The notes under the pieces were generated by a model. That model did not search any database. It worked only from the letters and a program-made list of their open reading frames with translations, and was not told the DNA's origin. The position numbers and the translations under genes are program-made. This document shows, piece by piece, positions 55,402-63,935 of a DNA stretch of 64,000 bases (its first letter is position 1; each line of letters begins with the position of its first letter). The stretch comes from Massilia aurea (lineage in GTDB: Bacteria > Pseudomonadota > Gammaproteobacteria > Burkholderiales > Burkholderiaceae_D), in the NCBI RefSeq assembly GCF_024753205.1, contig NZ_JANUGZ010000002.1, forward strand, positions 372,001 through 436,000, written 5' to 3'.

Positions 55402-55746
55402 AACAAACCACTGCGAAGATGGAACATTGACGGATTCAGTGCAGCTGATGCAGCTTCTAAAAATCTGGTCACTATAAAAATATACTTGACGATTAAATAT
55501 TTATCTATTTATAAACTACTGGCAGAATAACTAGTCAACAACCCCAAAATTTCGCACCTGCGCAACACGTCGACGTTGACTCAAATAATTAGCTACTATG
55601 CCACGCGCAAGGAATCGAACCGCGTTTCGATTATCGTGGCACCATGTATTCGGCATCGATAGCGATCAGCGCTTTACATCCAGGCGCATATGCAAAAATA
55701 TTAAGTGGGTATTTTTTAATCCGAATAAATCGTTTTTCGCTGTCAT
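55402..55746 (+). other. AT-rich scrap region
   Basis: About 345 bases with no complete gene. Short open stretches such as ISYYATRKESNRVSIIVAP are seen in one frame and may be remains of another tip, but I cannot identify them. A frame at 55644-55868 overlaps the next gene and is not called. Confidence 0.4.
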
Positions 55747-56211
55747 ATGGTAAATATTATTCCAGGAATAATTATGCTTCTTGTCAGTTTGCATTTGAAA
55801 GATTGCGGAATTTTTATAGACTCCCGACCTATAATATTTGGAAAAAAATTTTTCCCAAATGCCATTGAAAATCTTTGTTCAACTAAAATTCACCAAGACA
55901 AGTTTAGGATACGTTATAAATTCTTACAGAAATTCAATATTTGTGGAAATTTTGCGGATGGCGTGATCGATGTTGAAGAAGACTGTTCAATTGTTTTCAC
56001 GTTCTTATTCGATTTGATCGAGTTTTTCGATTGCAGCATTCTCCAATCAAAAATAGTAAAAAAATGCGAAAGTTTTGCGGGCGTAAAGTTCATAAGTAAC
56101 CATCCAAGTTCTGCCTCGCTTGATTCTTGTGACTGGGGGCACGTCACGTTTTTCTATGATGCGAAACAAGGGGATCTAAGCTTGGAAATTAAATTTTATC
56201 AACGAATTTAG
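55747..56211 (+). CDS. Small unknown protein, possible immunity gene
   Basis: A 154-residue protein with a slightly hydrophobic start (MVNIIPGIIMLLVSLHL), then an acidic, aromatic body (IDVEEDCSIVFTFLFDLIEF) and CDWGHVTFFYDAKQGDL near the end. No family is recognised. AT-rich like its neighbours and on the same strand as the other island genes. Confidence 0.5.
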   Translation: MVNIIPGIIMLLVSLHLKDCGIFIDSRPIIFGKKFFPNAIENLCSTKIHQDKFRIRYKFLQKFNICGNFADGVIDVEEDCSIVFTFLFDLIEFFDCSILQSKIVKKCESFAGVKFISNHPSSASLDSCDWGHVTFFYDAKQGDLSLEIKFYQRI

Positions 56212-56361
56212 AATCTTAGAAAAATTAGGCGAAGCTAATACTGAACATGCTAAGCAATTTTCATAATTAATTTTCACAATTCTCAGGCGAAGTCGCCGAA
56301 TTGCTAGTCGAATTAATCCCAAGACTGGGGCAACGAAAGCGATTTTCAGGAGGTAGGCGAC

Positions 56362-56607
56362 GTGAACCTAGTAGAAATCACACGTGGGCATCTTTGGGTG
56401 AAAGTTGAAGGAAAGAGCATCACTATATATGGCGAAGCGTTTTTAAGGGGATACGGATCTCCCGACTTCGTGCTTTATCAGAACAGCATCGAAAAGTGGG
56501 ATGTGCCAGACGACAAAGAAAATTTGACTCTCATTGAGAAAAAGCAGCTGATTCAATTTCTTAAAGAGGAATTCTCTCGCAGAAAAATGGTTCTGAAAAT
56601 TGAATAG
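56362..56607 (+). CDS. Imm74-like immunity protein
   Basis: An 81-residue protein: MNLVEITRGHLWVKVEGKSI, YGEAFLRG, DFVLYQNSIEKWDVP, then KKQLIQFLKEEF and a short final strand. The order GK-[IVL]...GE...F..Y..SI..W..P...-helix is that of the Imm74 immunity family as I know it. It starts with GTG and has AGGAGG eight bases upstream, a near-ideal site. No toxin is next to it, so it is an orphan; a decayed copy lies at 55290. Confidence 0.65.
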   Translation: MNLVEITRGHLWVKVEGKSITIYGEAFLRGYGSPDFVLYQNSIEKWDVPDDKENLTLIEKKQLIQFLKEEFSRRKMVLKIE

Positions 56608-56971
56608 TAAGTTTATCTTCAACCGGAATCGTCCATTAGCAGTCTAAATCAGCAAGAGTCTACAGGTGAAGCTCATTCCTATCCCTACAGACTCGACTAC
56701 ACATGAACCCCTCTATAGCAGATCGCTATTTATGGCTAGGTAATTTTTTTAGAGCGCGTCTCATCTGAATTTTCGCCATGAAAACTTCTCTAGAATTAGT
56801 TATTAAGCGAACGTAACCACGCGCGTCTAGTTAGCGAATAAGACAGGGTCACCTGCTCCTCACGCATGCCCGCCACCCGCTGTCGCACAACGTCCACACC
56901 CACCACCTCCTGAACATCGCGAACTCAGCCTTTACTGCTAAAGTCTCGCATCTTTACAACCATCGCTCCCC
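56608..56971 (+). other. Right border of the AT-rich island
   Basis: About 364 bases without a gene. Composition moves from AT-rich to the normal GC-rich level at about 56830-56940. No att-like repeat is evident here. Confidence 0.45.
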
Positions 56972-57568
56972 GTGAAAGCCATAACAAAACTCTTCGAACT
57001 CGGTTACGTGTTCATCGTCATCCTGTTCTTCGCCTGCGGCATCGGCCTCGTCGTGCTGGCTGGCGTCGAAATCTGGTCTGCCCTCAGCCCTTCCGCCGAT
57101 ACCGTTGCGCGTGAACGTTTCGACCTCATTCTCGAATGCATCGGCATGCTGACCATCGCCGTTGCTGCTCTCGGCCTTGGCCAGACCGTGCTGGAAGAAG
57201 AAATCCAGCGCGAAGCCAACATCAGCTCGCCTACCCGCGTACGTCGCTTCCTGTCGCGCTTCCTGATCGTGGTCGTCGTGTCCCTGTCGGTCGAGTGCCT
57301 GATCGGGGTGTTCCAGTTCGTCCATGGCAGCCCGGAATACTTGCCGCACGCTGCGTCGATCGGTATTGCCGCCGCCGCCCTGCTTGCCACTTGGGGCATG
57401 TTCGTCCGGATGAACGTCAGCGCCGAAGAACTCGAGCCGCACGCCATGCACGATGTGCAGGCTGAAGACAAGGTCATCGAAGGCGAAGATGTCTCGGAAG
57501 AAGGCGAACAACACGCGCAGGAACAGGGCGACGAGTACCACGCTGACATAGACAAAAAGAAAGAATGA
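56972..57568 (+). CDS. Hypothetical inner-membrane protein
   Basis: A 198-residue protein with four hydrophobic segments (VFIVILFFACGIGLVVLAGV, IGMLTIAVAALGLGQTV, FLIVVVVSLSVECLIGVFQF, IGIAAAALLATWGMFV) and an acidic C-terminal tail of about 50 residues (GEDVSEEGEQHAQEQGDE). It starts with GTG. Its composition is typical for the chromosome, so it lies outside the acquired DNA. Family unknown to me. Confidence 0.7.
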   Translation: MKAITKLFELGYVFIVILFFACGIGLVVLAGVEIWSALSPSADTVARERFDLILECIGMLTIAVAALGLGQTVLEEEIQREANISSPTRVRRFLSRFLIVVVVSLSVECLIGVFQFVHGSPEYLPHAASIGIAAAALLATWGMFVRMNVSAEELEPHAMHDVQAEDKVIEGEDVSEEGEQHAQEQGDEYHADIDKKKE

Positions 57569-57578
57569 GCGGAAGCAC

Positions 57579-57607
57579 TTGGTAAATCTGCCAAGTGCCG
57601 CTATAAT
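57579..57607 (+). promoter_or_regulatory. Promoter of tRNA-Lys copy 2
   Basis: TTGGTA, a 17-base spacer and TATAAT end 12 bases before the tRNA. The spacer overlaps an inverted repeat GCACTTGG / CCAAGTGC. Confidence 0.75.
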
Positions 57608-57619
57608 CTCGTCTTCTTC

Positions 57620-57695
57620 GGGTCGTTAGCTCAGCTGGTAGAGCAGCGGACTTTTAATCCGTTGGTCGCAGGTTCGAATCCCGCACGGCCTACCA
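57620..57695 (+). tRNA. tRNA-Lys (TTT), copy 2
   Basis: A 76-base tRNA identical to the gene at 38697, with encoded CCA. The two genes are direct repeats about 18.9 kb apart that bracket all the accessory DNA. Confidence 0.97.
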
Positions 57696-57704
57696 AAGAT
57701 TCAT

Positions 57705-57740
57705 CGACAACGCCAACCTTCGGGTTGGCGTTGTCGTTTT
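57705..57740 (+). terminator. Terminator after tRNA-Lys copy 2
   Basis: CGACAACGCCAACC, TTCG loop, GGTTGGCGTTGTCG, then TTTT: a perfect 14-base stem. It is unrelated to the terminator after copy 1. Confidence 0.9.
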
Positions 57741-57764
57741 CGTTGTTCTTTTACTGCGCGCCCC

Positions 57765-58373
57765 ATGCCCCAGACCATTGCCAGCGCCGTCCACCACGAA
57801 CTGATCATCAAGAAAAGCCGCTTCATCGCGTGCGTGCAGCCGATGGCTGACCGTGCTGGCGCGCAACAGGTCGTGGCGGCGCTGCGTGCGCAGCATCCTG
57901 GCGCGGCGCATGTGTGCTGGGCATTGCTTGCCGGCGGCCAGTCGGCGGCGGTCGATGATGGCGAGCCGAGTGGCACAGCCGGGCGGCCGATGTTCGATGT
58001 GCTGCGCCACCAGGATCTCGATGGCGTGCTGGCCACGGTGGTGCGCTACTTTGGCGGCGTCAAGCTTGGCGCAGGCGGCCTCGTGCGGGCTTACACCGAC
58101 AGCGTCGCGCAGGCGCTGCTCGGCGCGCCGAAGATCCCGATCATCAAGCTGCGCCAGCTACGCTGCAGTGCGCCGTATGCGATGGAAGGGATGCTGCGGC
58201 GCGAGCTCGACTCCGCCGGCGCCATGCTCGATGAGGTAGCGCATGGCGACGACGTGCAGTTCACGTTCAGCCTGCCGGCAAGCGACGCTGACGGCATCCG
58301 CGCGCGGCTGGGCGACGTGGGCCATGGCCGCATCGTGTGGCCACCGGACGACGACGAATTACTGCCCGCTTGA
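57765..58373 (+). CDS. yigZ: YigZ/IMPACT family protein
   Basis: A 202-residue UPF0029 protein. The N-terminal IMPACT domain has ELIIKKSRFIACV, DDGEPSGTAGRPM and VVRYFGGVKLGAGGLVRAYT, the family signature. The C-terminal half is the DUF1949 ferredoxin-like domain. Eukaryotic IMPACT regulates GCN2; the bacterial role is unclear, perhaps nucleotide or RNA binding. ATG 57765 follows the tRNA terminator by 24 bases. Confidence 0.93.
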   Translation: MPQTIASAVHHELIIKKSRFIACVQPMADRAGAQQVVAALRAQHPGAAHVCWALLAGGQSAAVDDGEPSGTAGRPMFDVLRHQDLDGVLATVVRYFGGVKLGAGGLVRAYTDSVAQALLGAPKIPIIKLRQLRCSAPYAMEGMLRRELDSAGAMLDEVAHGDDVQFTFSLPASDADGIRARLGDVGHGRIVWPPDDDELLPA

Positions 58374-58515
58374 GGCGGCCCATTCGGGCGCCCTATACCT
58401 GTCATCACGACTCGTGAGCGGACGTTTAATCGTGCAGCCGGTATAGTGACAGACCCAGCCGCAAATTCCTCCGTCGGCAGGGATCATTTTCCACCGCAGT
58501 ACAACCACCTCCCCT

Positions 58516-59736
58516 GTGATCAAGAAAAGCCTACTCCCCCTCGCCCTTGGCGGCTTCGGCATTGGCATGACCGAATTCGTCATGATGGGCATCCTGCCCG
58601 ATATCGCCCGTGGTCTGCAGATCACGATTCCGCAAGCCGGTTACCTCATCACCGCCTATGCACTTGGTGTCGTGGTCGGCGCGCCGACCCTCGTCACGAT
58701 TGTCGCCGGCCGTCCGCCACGCACCGTGCTGATCTGGTTCATGCTGATGTTTGCCGTATTCAATGCCATGTCGGCGTTCGCGCCGAACTTCGAGACGATG
58801 ATGGCGTCGCGCTTCCTGGCCGGCTTGCCGCATGGCGCCTTCTTTGGCGTGGGCGCGGTCGTGGCCAGCCGCCTAGCCGAGCCGGGCAAGACGGCGGCGG
58901 CGATGGCCATGATGTTTACCGGCCTGACGCTGGCCAATGTGCTGGGCGTGCCGCTCGGCACCTGGATCGGCCATGCGTTTGACTGGCGCATGGTGTTCCT
59001 GATCGTTGCGGTCATTGGCTTGCTGACCATGTGGAGCCTGTACCAGTGGGTGCCGCCGATCGAGCCAAGCAAACGTACGGGCCTGATGCAGGACCTGCGC
59101 ATCTTCCGGCATCTGGATCTGTGGCTGGCCCTGGGCATCGTCTCGATCGGTACCGGCGGCTTCTTCGCGTGGTTCAGCTATATCGCGCCGCTGCTGACCG
59201 ATGTCACGGGCTTCAGCACGGGTGCGCTGCCGCTGATCATGACGGCGGTCGGTGTGGGCATGACGGTCGGCGTGCAGTTTGGCGGCTATCTGGCCGACAA
59301 GTTCCATCCGCTGCCCGCCCTGTTGATCCTCATGGTGTCGATGGTGGTACTGCTGCTGTGCAATGGCCTGATGGCCGAGTCGAAGATCGCAATGGTCGTG
59401 CTGGCCTTCCTGACCGGCGCCAATGCGCTTGCGATTGGCCCACCGGTTCAGGTGCTCCTGATCGAGCATTCGCGCGAAGCCGAGATGCTGGGCTCGTCGC
59501 TGGGCCAGGCAGGTTTCAATGTCGGCAATGCGCTGGGCGCCTTGCTGGGCGGGATTCCGCTGACGCTGGGTTTTGCCTACACCGCGCCGCAGTGGGTCGC
59601 GGCGGCGATGGCGTTGTGCGGTGTGGTCTTGACGGCATTGATGCTGACACGTCGCCGCTGGAAGGCGCGCGAGTTGGCCCGGACGGTCGAGCGCATGCTG
59701 GCCGAGGCACAGCCGGCGACGTCGCCGCCAGCGTAA
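58516..59736 (+). CDS. MFS transporter (AraJ/sugar-efflux-like)
   Basis: A 406-residue membrane protein with twelve hydrophobic segments. The N-terminus LALGGFGIGMTEFVMMGILP, then YLITAYALGVVVGAP, with FLAGLPHGAFFGVG and WRMVFLIVAVIGLL, matches the DHA1 group with AraJ and sugar or drug exporters. It starts with GTG. The substrate is not visible in the sequence. It is convergent with the PEP-CTERM gene. Confidence 0.9.
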   Translation: MIKKSLLPLALGGFGIGMTEFVMMGILPDIARGLQITIPQAGYLITAYALGVVVGAPTLVTIVAGRPPRTVLIWFMLMFAVFNAMSAFAPNFETMMASRFLAGLPHGAFFGVGAVVASRLAEPGKTAAAMAMMFTGLTLANVLGVPLGTWIGHAFDWRMVFLIVAVIGLLTMWSLYQWVPPIEPSKRTGLMQDLRIFRHLDLWLALGIVSIGTGGFFAWFSYIAPLLTDVTGFSTGALPLIMTAVGVGMTVGVQFGGYLADKFHPLPALLILMVSMVVLLLCNGLMAESKIAMVVLAFLTGANALAIGPPVQVLLIEHSREAEMLGSSLGQAGFNVGNALGALLGGIPLTLGFAYTAPQWVAAAMALCGVVLTALMLTRRRWKARELARTVERMLAEAQPATSPPA

Positions 59737-59749
59737 CAGGCAGCTCGAT

Positions 59750-60700
59750 TCAGGCGCAGGCTGCGCGCAGGCGGCGCCTGCGCGAGGCGCCAGCGCCGGC
59801 GACACCAACCGCGCCGGCCAGCATCAACGCCAGCGTGCCCGGCTCGGACACCTCGGTTGGCGGCATGTTCTTGACGAGCTCGAAGCCCGCCACATCGACC
59901 GGCTTGAAGTAATGGTTCGAGTTCACCTGGACGTTCGAGTTCCAGGTATCGGCAACCACCTGACCATTGATTACGCCCCAGCCATTTTCGACGGTGGCAT
60001 ACGGCGCCAGCACGCTGCCGATGATGCCATTGACGTTGATGGTTTCGGCTTCGTAGAAGTTGAACAGCACGTTGTAGCCGCTCAGTGGATCGAAGCCGAT
60101 ATTGCCGCCATTGAAGCCGCCCTGCTTGCCGCTGATATTGAAGATCAGCGTCTGGCCTGCACTGAGTCCGCTCAGCTTCCAGTTGTCGCCGCCGTTGAAA
60201 AAGTCGGCATTCACATTGAATACGTCGACACCGCCCTTGCCGCTGCCAGTGACCTTGTTGGCACTGTACTCGCGCGTGACCGTGCCGGTGGATGCGACGG
60301 TGCTCAGGCCGCTGGCGATGTCCTTGAACTGCTGGGCTGCAATGGCAAAGTCGACCGGGCTGACGTTGGTAGCTGGCGTCTGCGCGGCATTGTTCAGGAT
60401 GGTCGTGCCACCGGCGTAGGTCTTGCCGTTGCTGATCGCGCCATTTTGCAGGAACAGGTTGCCGCCTGCAGCCAGCGCGTAGCTGCCATACGCAGCCTTG
60501 CCGTTCTGGTTGACTGCGTAACTGGCGATCGAGACGTTGCCGCCCGAAACGATGGCGCCTTCGACGTCGCTTGAATTGGCGGTGAAATTACCAGCAGTGA
60601 AGACATTTGCGCCGCCCATCACCGAACCGATATCGAGCACACCGGCGTGTGCACCCGTCATTGCCAGTAACGCCGTCAGACATACGCCAAGCTTGATCAC
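59750..60700 (-). CDS. Choice-of-anchor A family PEP-CTERM protein
   Basis: A 316-residue exported protein. The signal peptide is MIKLGVCLTALLAMTGAHAG. The choice-of-anchor-A domain covers about 25-280 (GAIVSGGNVSIASYAVNQNG, TVENGWGVINGQVVADTW). The C-terminus is a PEP-CTERM sorting signal: SEPGTLALMLAGAVGVAGAG and then RRRR. The motif is VSEPG rather than VPEPG. Exosortase would cleave it; that enzyme is outside the window. Likely a secreted or surface matrix protein. Confidence 0.9.
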   Translation of the reverse strand: MIKLGVCLTALLAMTGAHAGVLDIGSVMGGANVFTAGNFTANSSDVEGAIVSGGNVSIASYAVNQNGKAAYGSYALAAGGNLFLQNGAISNGKTYAGGTTILNNAAQTPATNVSPVDFAIAAQQFKDIASGLSTVASTGTVTREYSANKVTGSGKGGVDVFNVNADFFNGGDNWKLSGLSAGQTLIFNISGKQGGFNGGNIGFDPLSGYNVLFNFYEAETINVNGIIGSVLAPYATVENGWGVINGQVVADTWNSNVQVNSNHYFKPVDVAGFELVKNMPPTEVSEPGTLALMLAGAVGVAGAGASRRRRLRAACA

Positions 60701-60772
60701 AATAGTTCCATGTAGAAATTAGTAATGATCAATAGTATCATTACCAACATCGTATTTACATGGAAAATCGGA

Positions 60773-61612
60773 TCACACTAACGAGACACCGCCCATTGCG
60801 CGTGCGGTCTCGGCCGCCTCTTCCAGGATCTCGGCCAGCGTGGCTTCATCGAACACGAAGTCGATCGCGTTTTCGCCATGCGGCGGCAATGGCTCGCGCC
60901 GGCTGTCGAGTGGCGATGGCACCGGCGCATATTGATTGGCCATCAGCAGCGTATCGAGCAAGGTGGCGGGTGGCATATTGAGCCAGCCGCCGCGCATATC
61001 GGCGATGGCATCGGAAACGGCCGGTGGAATCGACAGCTTCTTCATCACTTCGGCGCTGACCACGTCCTCGCACAGTGCGCCCCAGTTGTCGGCATCGTCG
61101 TCGAGCAGGCCGGGAAATTCATCGGCCCGCGCCAGCAGGTAGAAAGCGCCCACCTCGTGCACGATGCCGGCAAACAATGCGGTATCAGGATTGACGCCCG
61201 TCACGCGGCGCGCCAGCGAATAGGCGATCGCGGCCATGTGGGTCGTGTGCTCCCACAATTGTTCGGCCTTGGCGCGCAGCTGTGGATCGTTGATGCGATT
61301 GCCGAACTGGCGCACCACCAGGCTCGCGACCAGCGCCTGCAGGCGGCGGTAGCCAATGCGCGTCACGGCGGTGCGGACATTGGTCACGGGCACCGAGCCA
61401 CCGCCGCCGAATGCGGCGGTGTTGGCGAGGGCAACCGTGCGCGCCGCCAGCTGTGGTTCGGCCAGCACCAGCCTGATGGCCTCATCGATATGGCAATCGG
61501 GATTGTCGAGCGCCTGCTGCAGACGCAGCACGGCGTTGACGCTGGTGGGGAACGTGATTTCGCCGCGAACAGCTTGCGCGGCGATATATCCAAAGGCTTC
61601 GAGTTTATTCAC
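60773..61612 (-). CDS. HDOD domain protein
   Basis: A 279-residue protein. The HDOD fold covers most of it: FPTSVNAVLRLQQALDNPDC, LVLAEPQLAARTVALANTA, AVTRIGYRRLQALVASLVVR, AIAYSLARR and FAGIVHEVGAFYLL. HDOD proteins act in signalling and often regulate phosphodiesterases or chemotaxis, without HD catalytic residues. GTG 61612 (VNKLEAFGY) is preferred; ATG 61666 would add 18 Gly-rich residues. It is near the chemoreceptor gene. Confidence 0.88.
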   Translation of the reverse strand: MNKLEAFGYIAAQAVRGEITFPTSVNAVLRLQQALDNPDCHIDEAIRLVLAEPQLAARTVALANTAAFGGGGSVPVTNVRTAVTRIGYRRLQALVASLVVRQFGNRINDPQLRAKAEQLWEHTTHMAAIAYSLARRVTGVNPDTALFAGIVHEVGAFYLLARADEFPGLLDDDADNWGALCEDVVSAEVMKKLSIPPAVSDAIADMRGGWLNMPPATLLDTLLMANQYAPVPSPLDSRREPLPPHGENAIDFVFDEATLAEILEEAAETARAMGGVSLV

Positions 61613-61715
61613 CGGGCGATTATAGCGCCCGCCCCCTGCCCCGCCGGGCGTGTCTGCATCCCCCATGCCTGGCGCGTGCCAACTGTGGCGTCAAGACCAC
61701 ACGTACGCCGGATAC

Positions 61716-61757
61716 AAAAACGTCGTCCGCGGAACCAGTCCGGGGACGACGTTTTCA
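61716..61757 (-). terminator. Terminator of the CX10C periplasmic protein gene
   Basis: AAAACGTCGTCC and GGGACGACGTTTT (with one extra G) flank a 14-base loop. It has U tracts both ways and lies 48 bases past the stop at 61805. Confidence 0.8.
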
Positions 61758-61804
61758 TGACAGGCACCAGCCGCAGTGAGGTGCGGCCAGACGCGGGTCA
61801 GGAA

Positions 61805-62212
61805 TTACTTGGCCTTGTTGGCGTCGCGTGCTGCATCGCGGGTCGACTTGGCTTGCATTTCGCACTTGTCTTCTGCATCGCCTTTCAGGGCGTCGCATTT
61901 TTCGTCAGCCAGGTCGTACTCGGCTTCGATGACGTTACCGCGGGCTTTCATCACGTTGTTGCCGGTGTTGTCGAACTTCATCGCTGCATCGTGCTCGGCC
62001 TTTGCGCGCATCAGCTTGGCTTCATCTTCGCAGATGTCTTCTGCGTTGCCGCTCATGGCATCGCACTTGTCTTTGGCGACTTTGTAGTCGGCCTTGGCCT
62101 TGTCCATGGCCGTTTTGTGCGCGGCCTTGTTGACGGTCTGGGCGGCTGCAGGTGCGATACCAACGGCGGCGAAGGCAGCGGCGGTGATCAAGGTGGCGAT
62201 GAACGATTTCAT
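61805..62212 (-). CDS. Exported helical protein with two CX10C repeats
   Basis: A 135-residue protein with a Sec signal peptide (MKSFIATLITAAAFAAVGIA, cleaved after PAAAQ). The mature part contains two copies of a motif around KCDAMSGNAEDIC (Cys 50/61) and KCDALKGDAEDKC (Cys 106/117), each followed by an AK..R..A helix. Likely two helical hairpins closed by disulfides, in the periplasm. AAGGGAC lies upstream of ATG 62212. The family has no function known to me. Confidence 0.8.
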   Translation of the reverse strand: MKSFIATLITAAAFAAVGIAPAAAQTVNKAAHKTAMDKAKADYKVAKDKCDAMSGNAEDICEDEAKLMRAKAEHDAAMKFDNTGNNVMKARGNVIEAEYDLADEKCDALKGDAEDKCEMQAKSTRDAARDANKAK

Positions 62213-62300
62213 GGTGAAGTCCCTTATTAGGTTGTTGGTGTAGCCATTAAACGTCATCCCTGTAAATCACTCTGTGCGACACCGTACACTTGCAAAAAAA

Positions 62301-63935
62301 TCAATTAAGCAGCTGCGGTTGATAGCTTGATGCCTTCGTTGCAGCGTGTGCACCGGCGGGCGCACCGTCGTTCAGCCGGAAGATGCTCACCAGCTGCGCC
62401 AGGCGCTGCGATTCATCCTCTAGCGTGGCCGCTGAGCCACTGGCCTGCTGCACCAGCGCCGCATTCTGGCGCGTGGCTTCGTCGATCTGCGCGATGGCGC
62501 CATTGACCTGCTCAATGCCGGCGTTCTGCTCGACCGTTGCATGGCTGATCTCGGCCATGATATCGGTCACGCGTTTGACGCCCGTGACGATTTCGCCCAT
62601 GGTTTCGCCAGCGCGGTCGACCAGTACGGCGCCCGCGTCCACACGTTCGACCGAGCTGCCGATCAGCACCTTGATTTCCTTCGCCGCTGCAGCCGAGCGC
62701 TGCGCCAGATTGCCCACCTCGGTGGCGACCACGGCAAAGCCACGGCCCTGCTCGCCCGCGCGCGCCGCTTCGACGGCCGCATTGAGCGCCAGGATATTCG
62801 TCTGGAACGCGATGCCATCGATGACGCCGATGATGTCCACGATCTTTTTCGACGATTCATTGATCGACGCCATCGTGTCGACCACTTGCGCGACAACCTC
62901 GCCGCCGCGCAGCGCCACAGCCGATGCCGACTCGGCAAGACTGTTGGCCTGACGTGCATTCTCGGCGTTCTGGCGCACGATGCCAGTCAGTTGGGTGACC
63001 GACGTGGCAGTGGCGTGCAGCGTGCCGGTCTGGCGTTCGGTACGGCTGGACAGGTCGCGGTTGCCGTCGGCGATTTCGGTGGACACGGCGCTGATGGCCA
63101 GCGTGCCGTTGCGCACTTGCGAGACGATGCGTACCAGGCTGTCACGCATGCCCTGCATCGCAAACAGCAGGCTCGTGTTGTCGCCCGGACGGGTGACGAT
63201 TGCCACGCCCAGGTCACCACCGGCGATCGCCGAGGCGATCGACGCCGCGTAATCCGGCTGGCCGCCCAGTTGGCGCAGCAGGCCACGGGCCGTGTACCAG
63301 GCCGCCAGCGAACCGGCGGCAATCGCGCCCAGGCACAGCAGCGCCATCCAGCCGACGAAGCCCTTGGCCATCGCGCGTGCATCGGCAGCCGCTTCGTTAT
63401 TCAGTTTTTCTTCCAGGTCGATCAGGCGGTTGATGCTGGCGAGCCAACCGGTAAATGCCGGTGCGGCCGATTGCGACAGCAGCGCGGCGGCCTCGGGGCC
63501 CTGGCCGGCGGCGTGCAGCGCGACCACACGCTCGATCAGCGGCTTGGTGAGGTTTTCCTGCGCCTTGATGGCGGCCAGCGCGTCCTTCTCTTCGGGGAGC
63601 ATGTCGGTGCGCTCGGCGAACAGGGCGTCCAGCGGGCCGGCCGAACGCGCGTAGTTGTCGTCCAGCGTCTTGATCAGCGCGATGGGCGTCGCAGCGCCGG
63701 CCGGGTCGGCCGCCAGCACCACATCGCGCAAGGCGATCGCGCGGTCGTGCACGCTGCCGCGGAAATTGATCGCGTAGCGCTGTTTGACGCTGTTCACATC
63801 GTTGATGTAATTCAGGACGTTTTCGATGCGCCCCACGCGGCTCGCGCCCAGCGCAACCAGGACAATCATCAGCAAAAAGACGACGCCATAGCCGAAAGCC
63901 AGCCGGGCGCCGATCGTGAGGTTCTTGTTTTTCAT
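62301..63935 (-). CDS. Methyl-accepting chemotaxis protein
   Basis: A 544-residue receptor. Membrane segment 1 (about 10-32: [20 protein letters not shown]), a four-helix periplasmic sensor (about 35-190), membrane segment 2 (about 192-212: [19 protein letters not shown]), a HAMP-like region and a long signalling coiled coil. The hairpin tip is complete ([40 protein letters not shown]). It has no C-terminal CheR-tethering pentapeptide (ends YQPQLLN). The ligand is unknown. Confidence 0.93.
   Translation of the reverse strand: MKNKNLTIGARLAFGYGVVFLLMIVLVALGASRVGRIENVLNYINDVNSVKQRYAINFRGSVHDRAIALRDVVLAADPAGAATPIALIKTLDDNYARSAGPLDALFAERTDMLPEEKDALAAIKAQENLTKPLIERVVALHAAGQGPEAAALLSQSAAPAFTGWLASINRLIDLEEKLNNEAAADARAMAKGFVGWMALLCLGAIAAGSLAAWYTARGLLRQLGGQPDYAASIASAIAGGDLGVAIVTRPGDNTSLLFAMQGMRDSLVRIVSQVRNGTLAISAVSTEIADGNRDLSSRTERQTGTLHATATSVTQLTGIVRQNAENARQANSLAESASAVALRGGEVVAQVVDTMASINESSKKIVDIIGVIDGIAFQTNILALNAAVEAARAGEQGRGFAVVATEVGNLAQRSAAAAKEIKVLIGSSVERVDAGAVLVDRAGETMGEIVTGVKRVTDIMAEISHATVEQNAGIEQVNGAIAQIDEATRQNAALVQQASGSAATLEDESQRLAQLVSIFRLNDGAPAGAHAATKASSYQPQLLN

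Noticed and set aside
38773..57619. Prophage
   Set aside because: No capsid, terminase, portal, lysis or integrase genes are visible. VgrG resembles phage spike proteins but has T6SS-type DUF2345 and an RHS partner.
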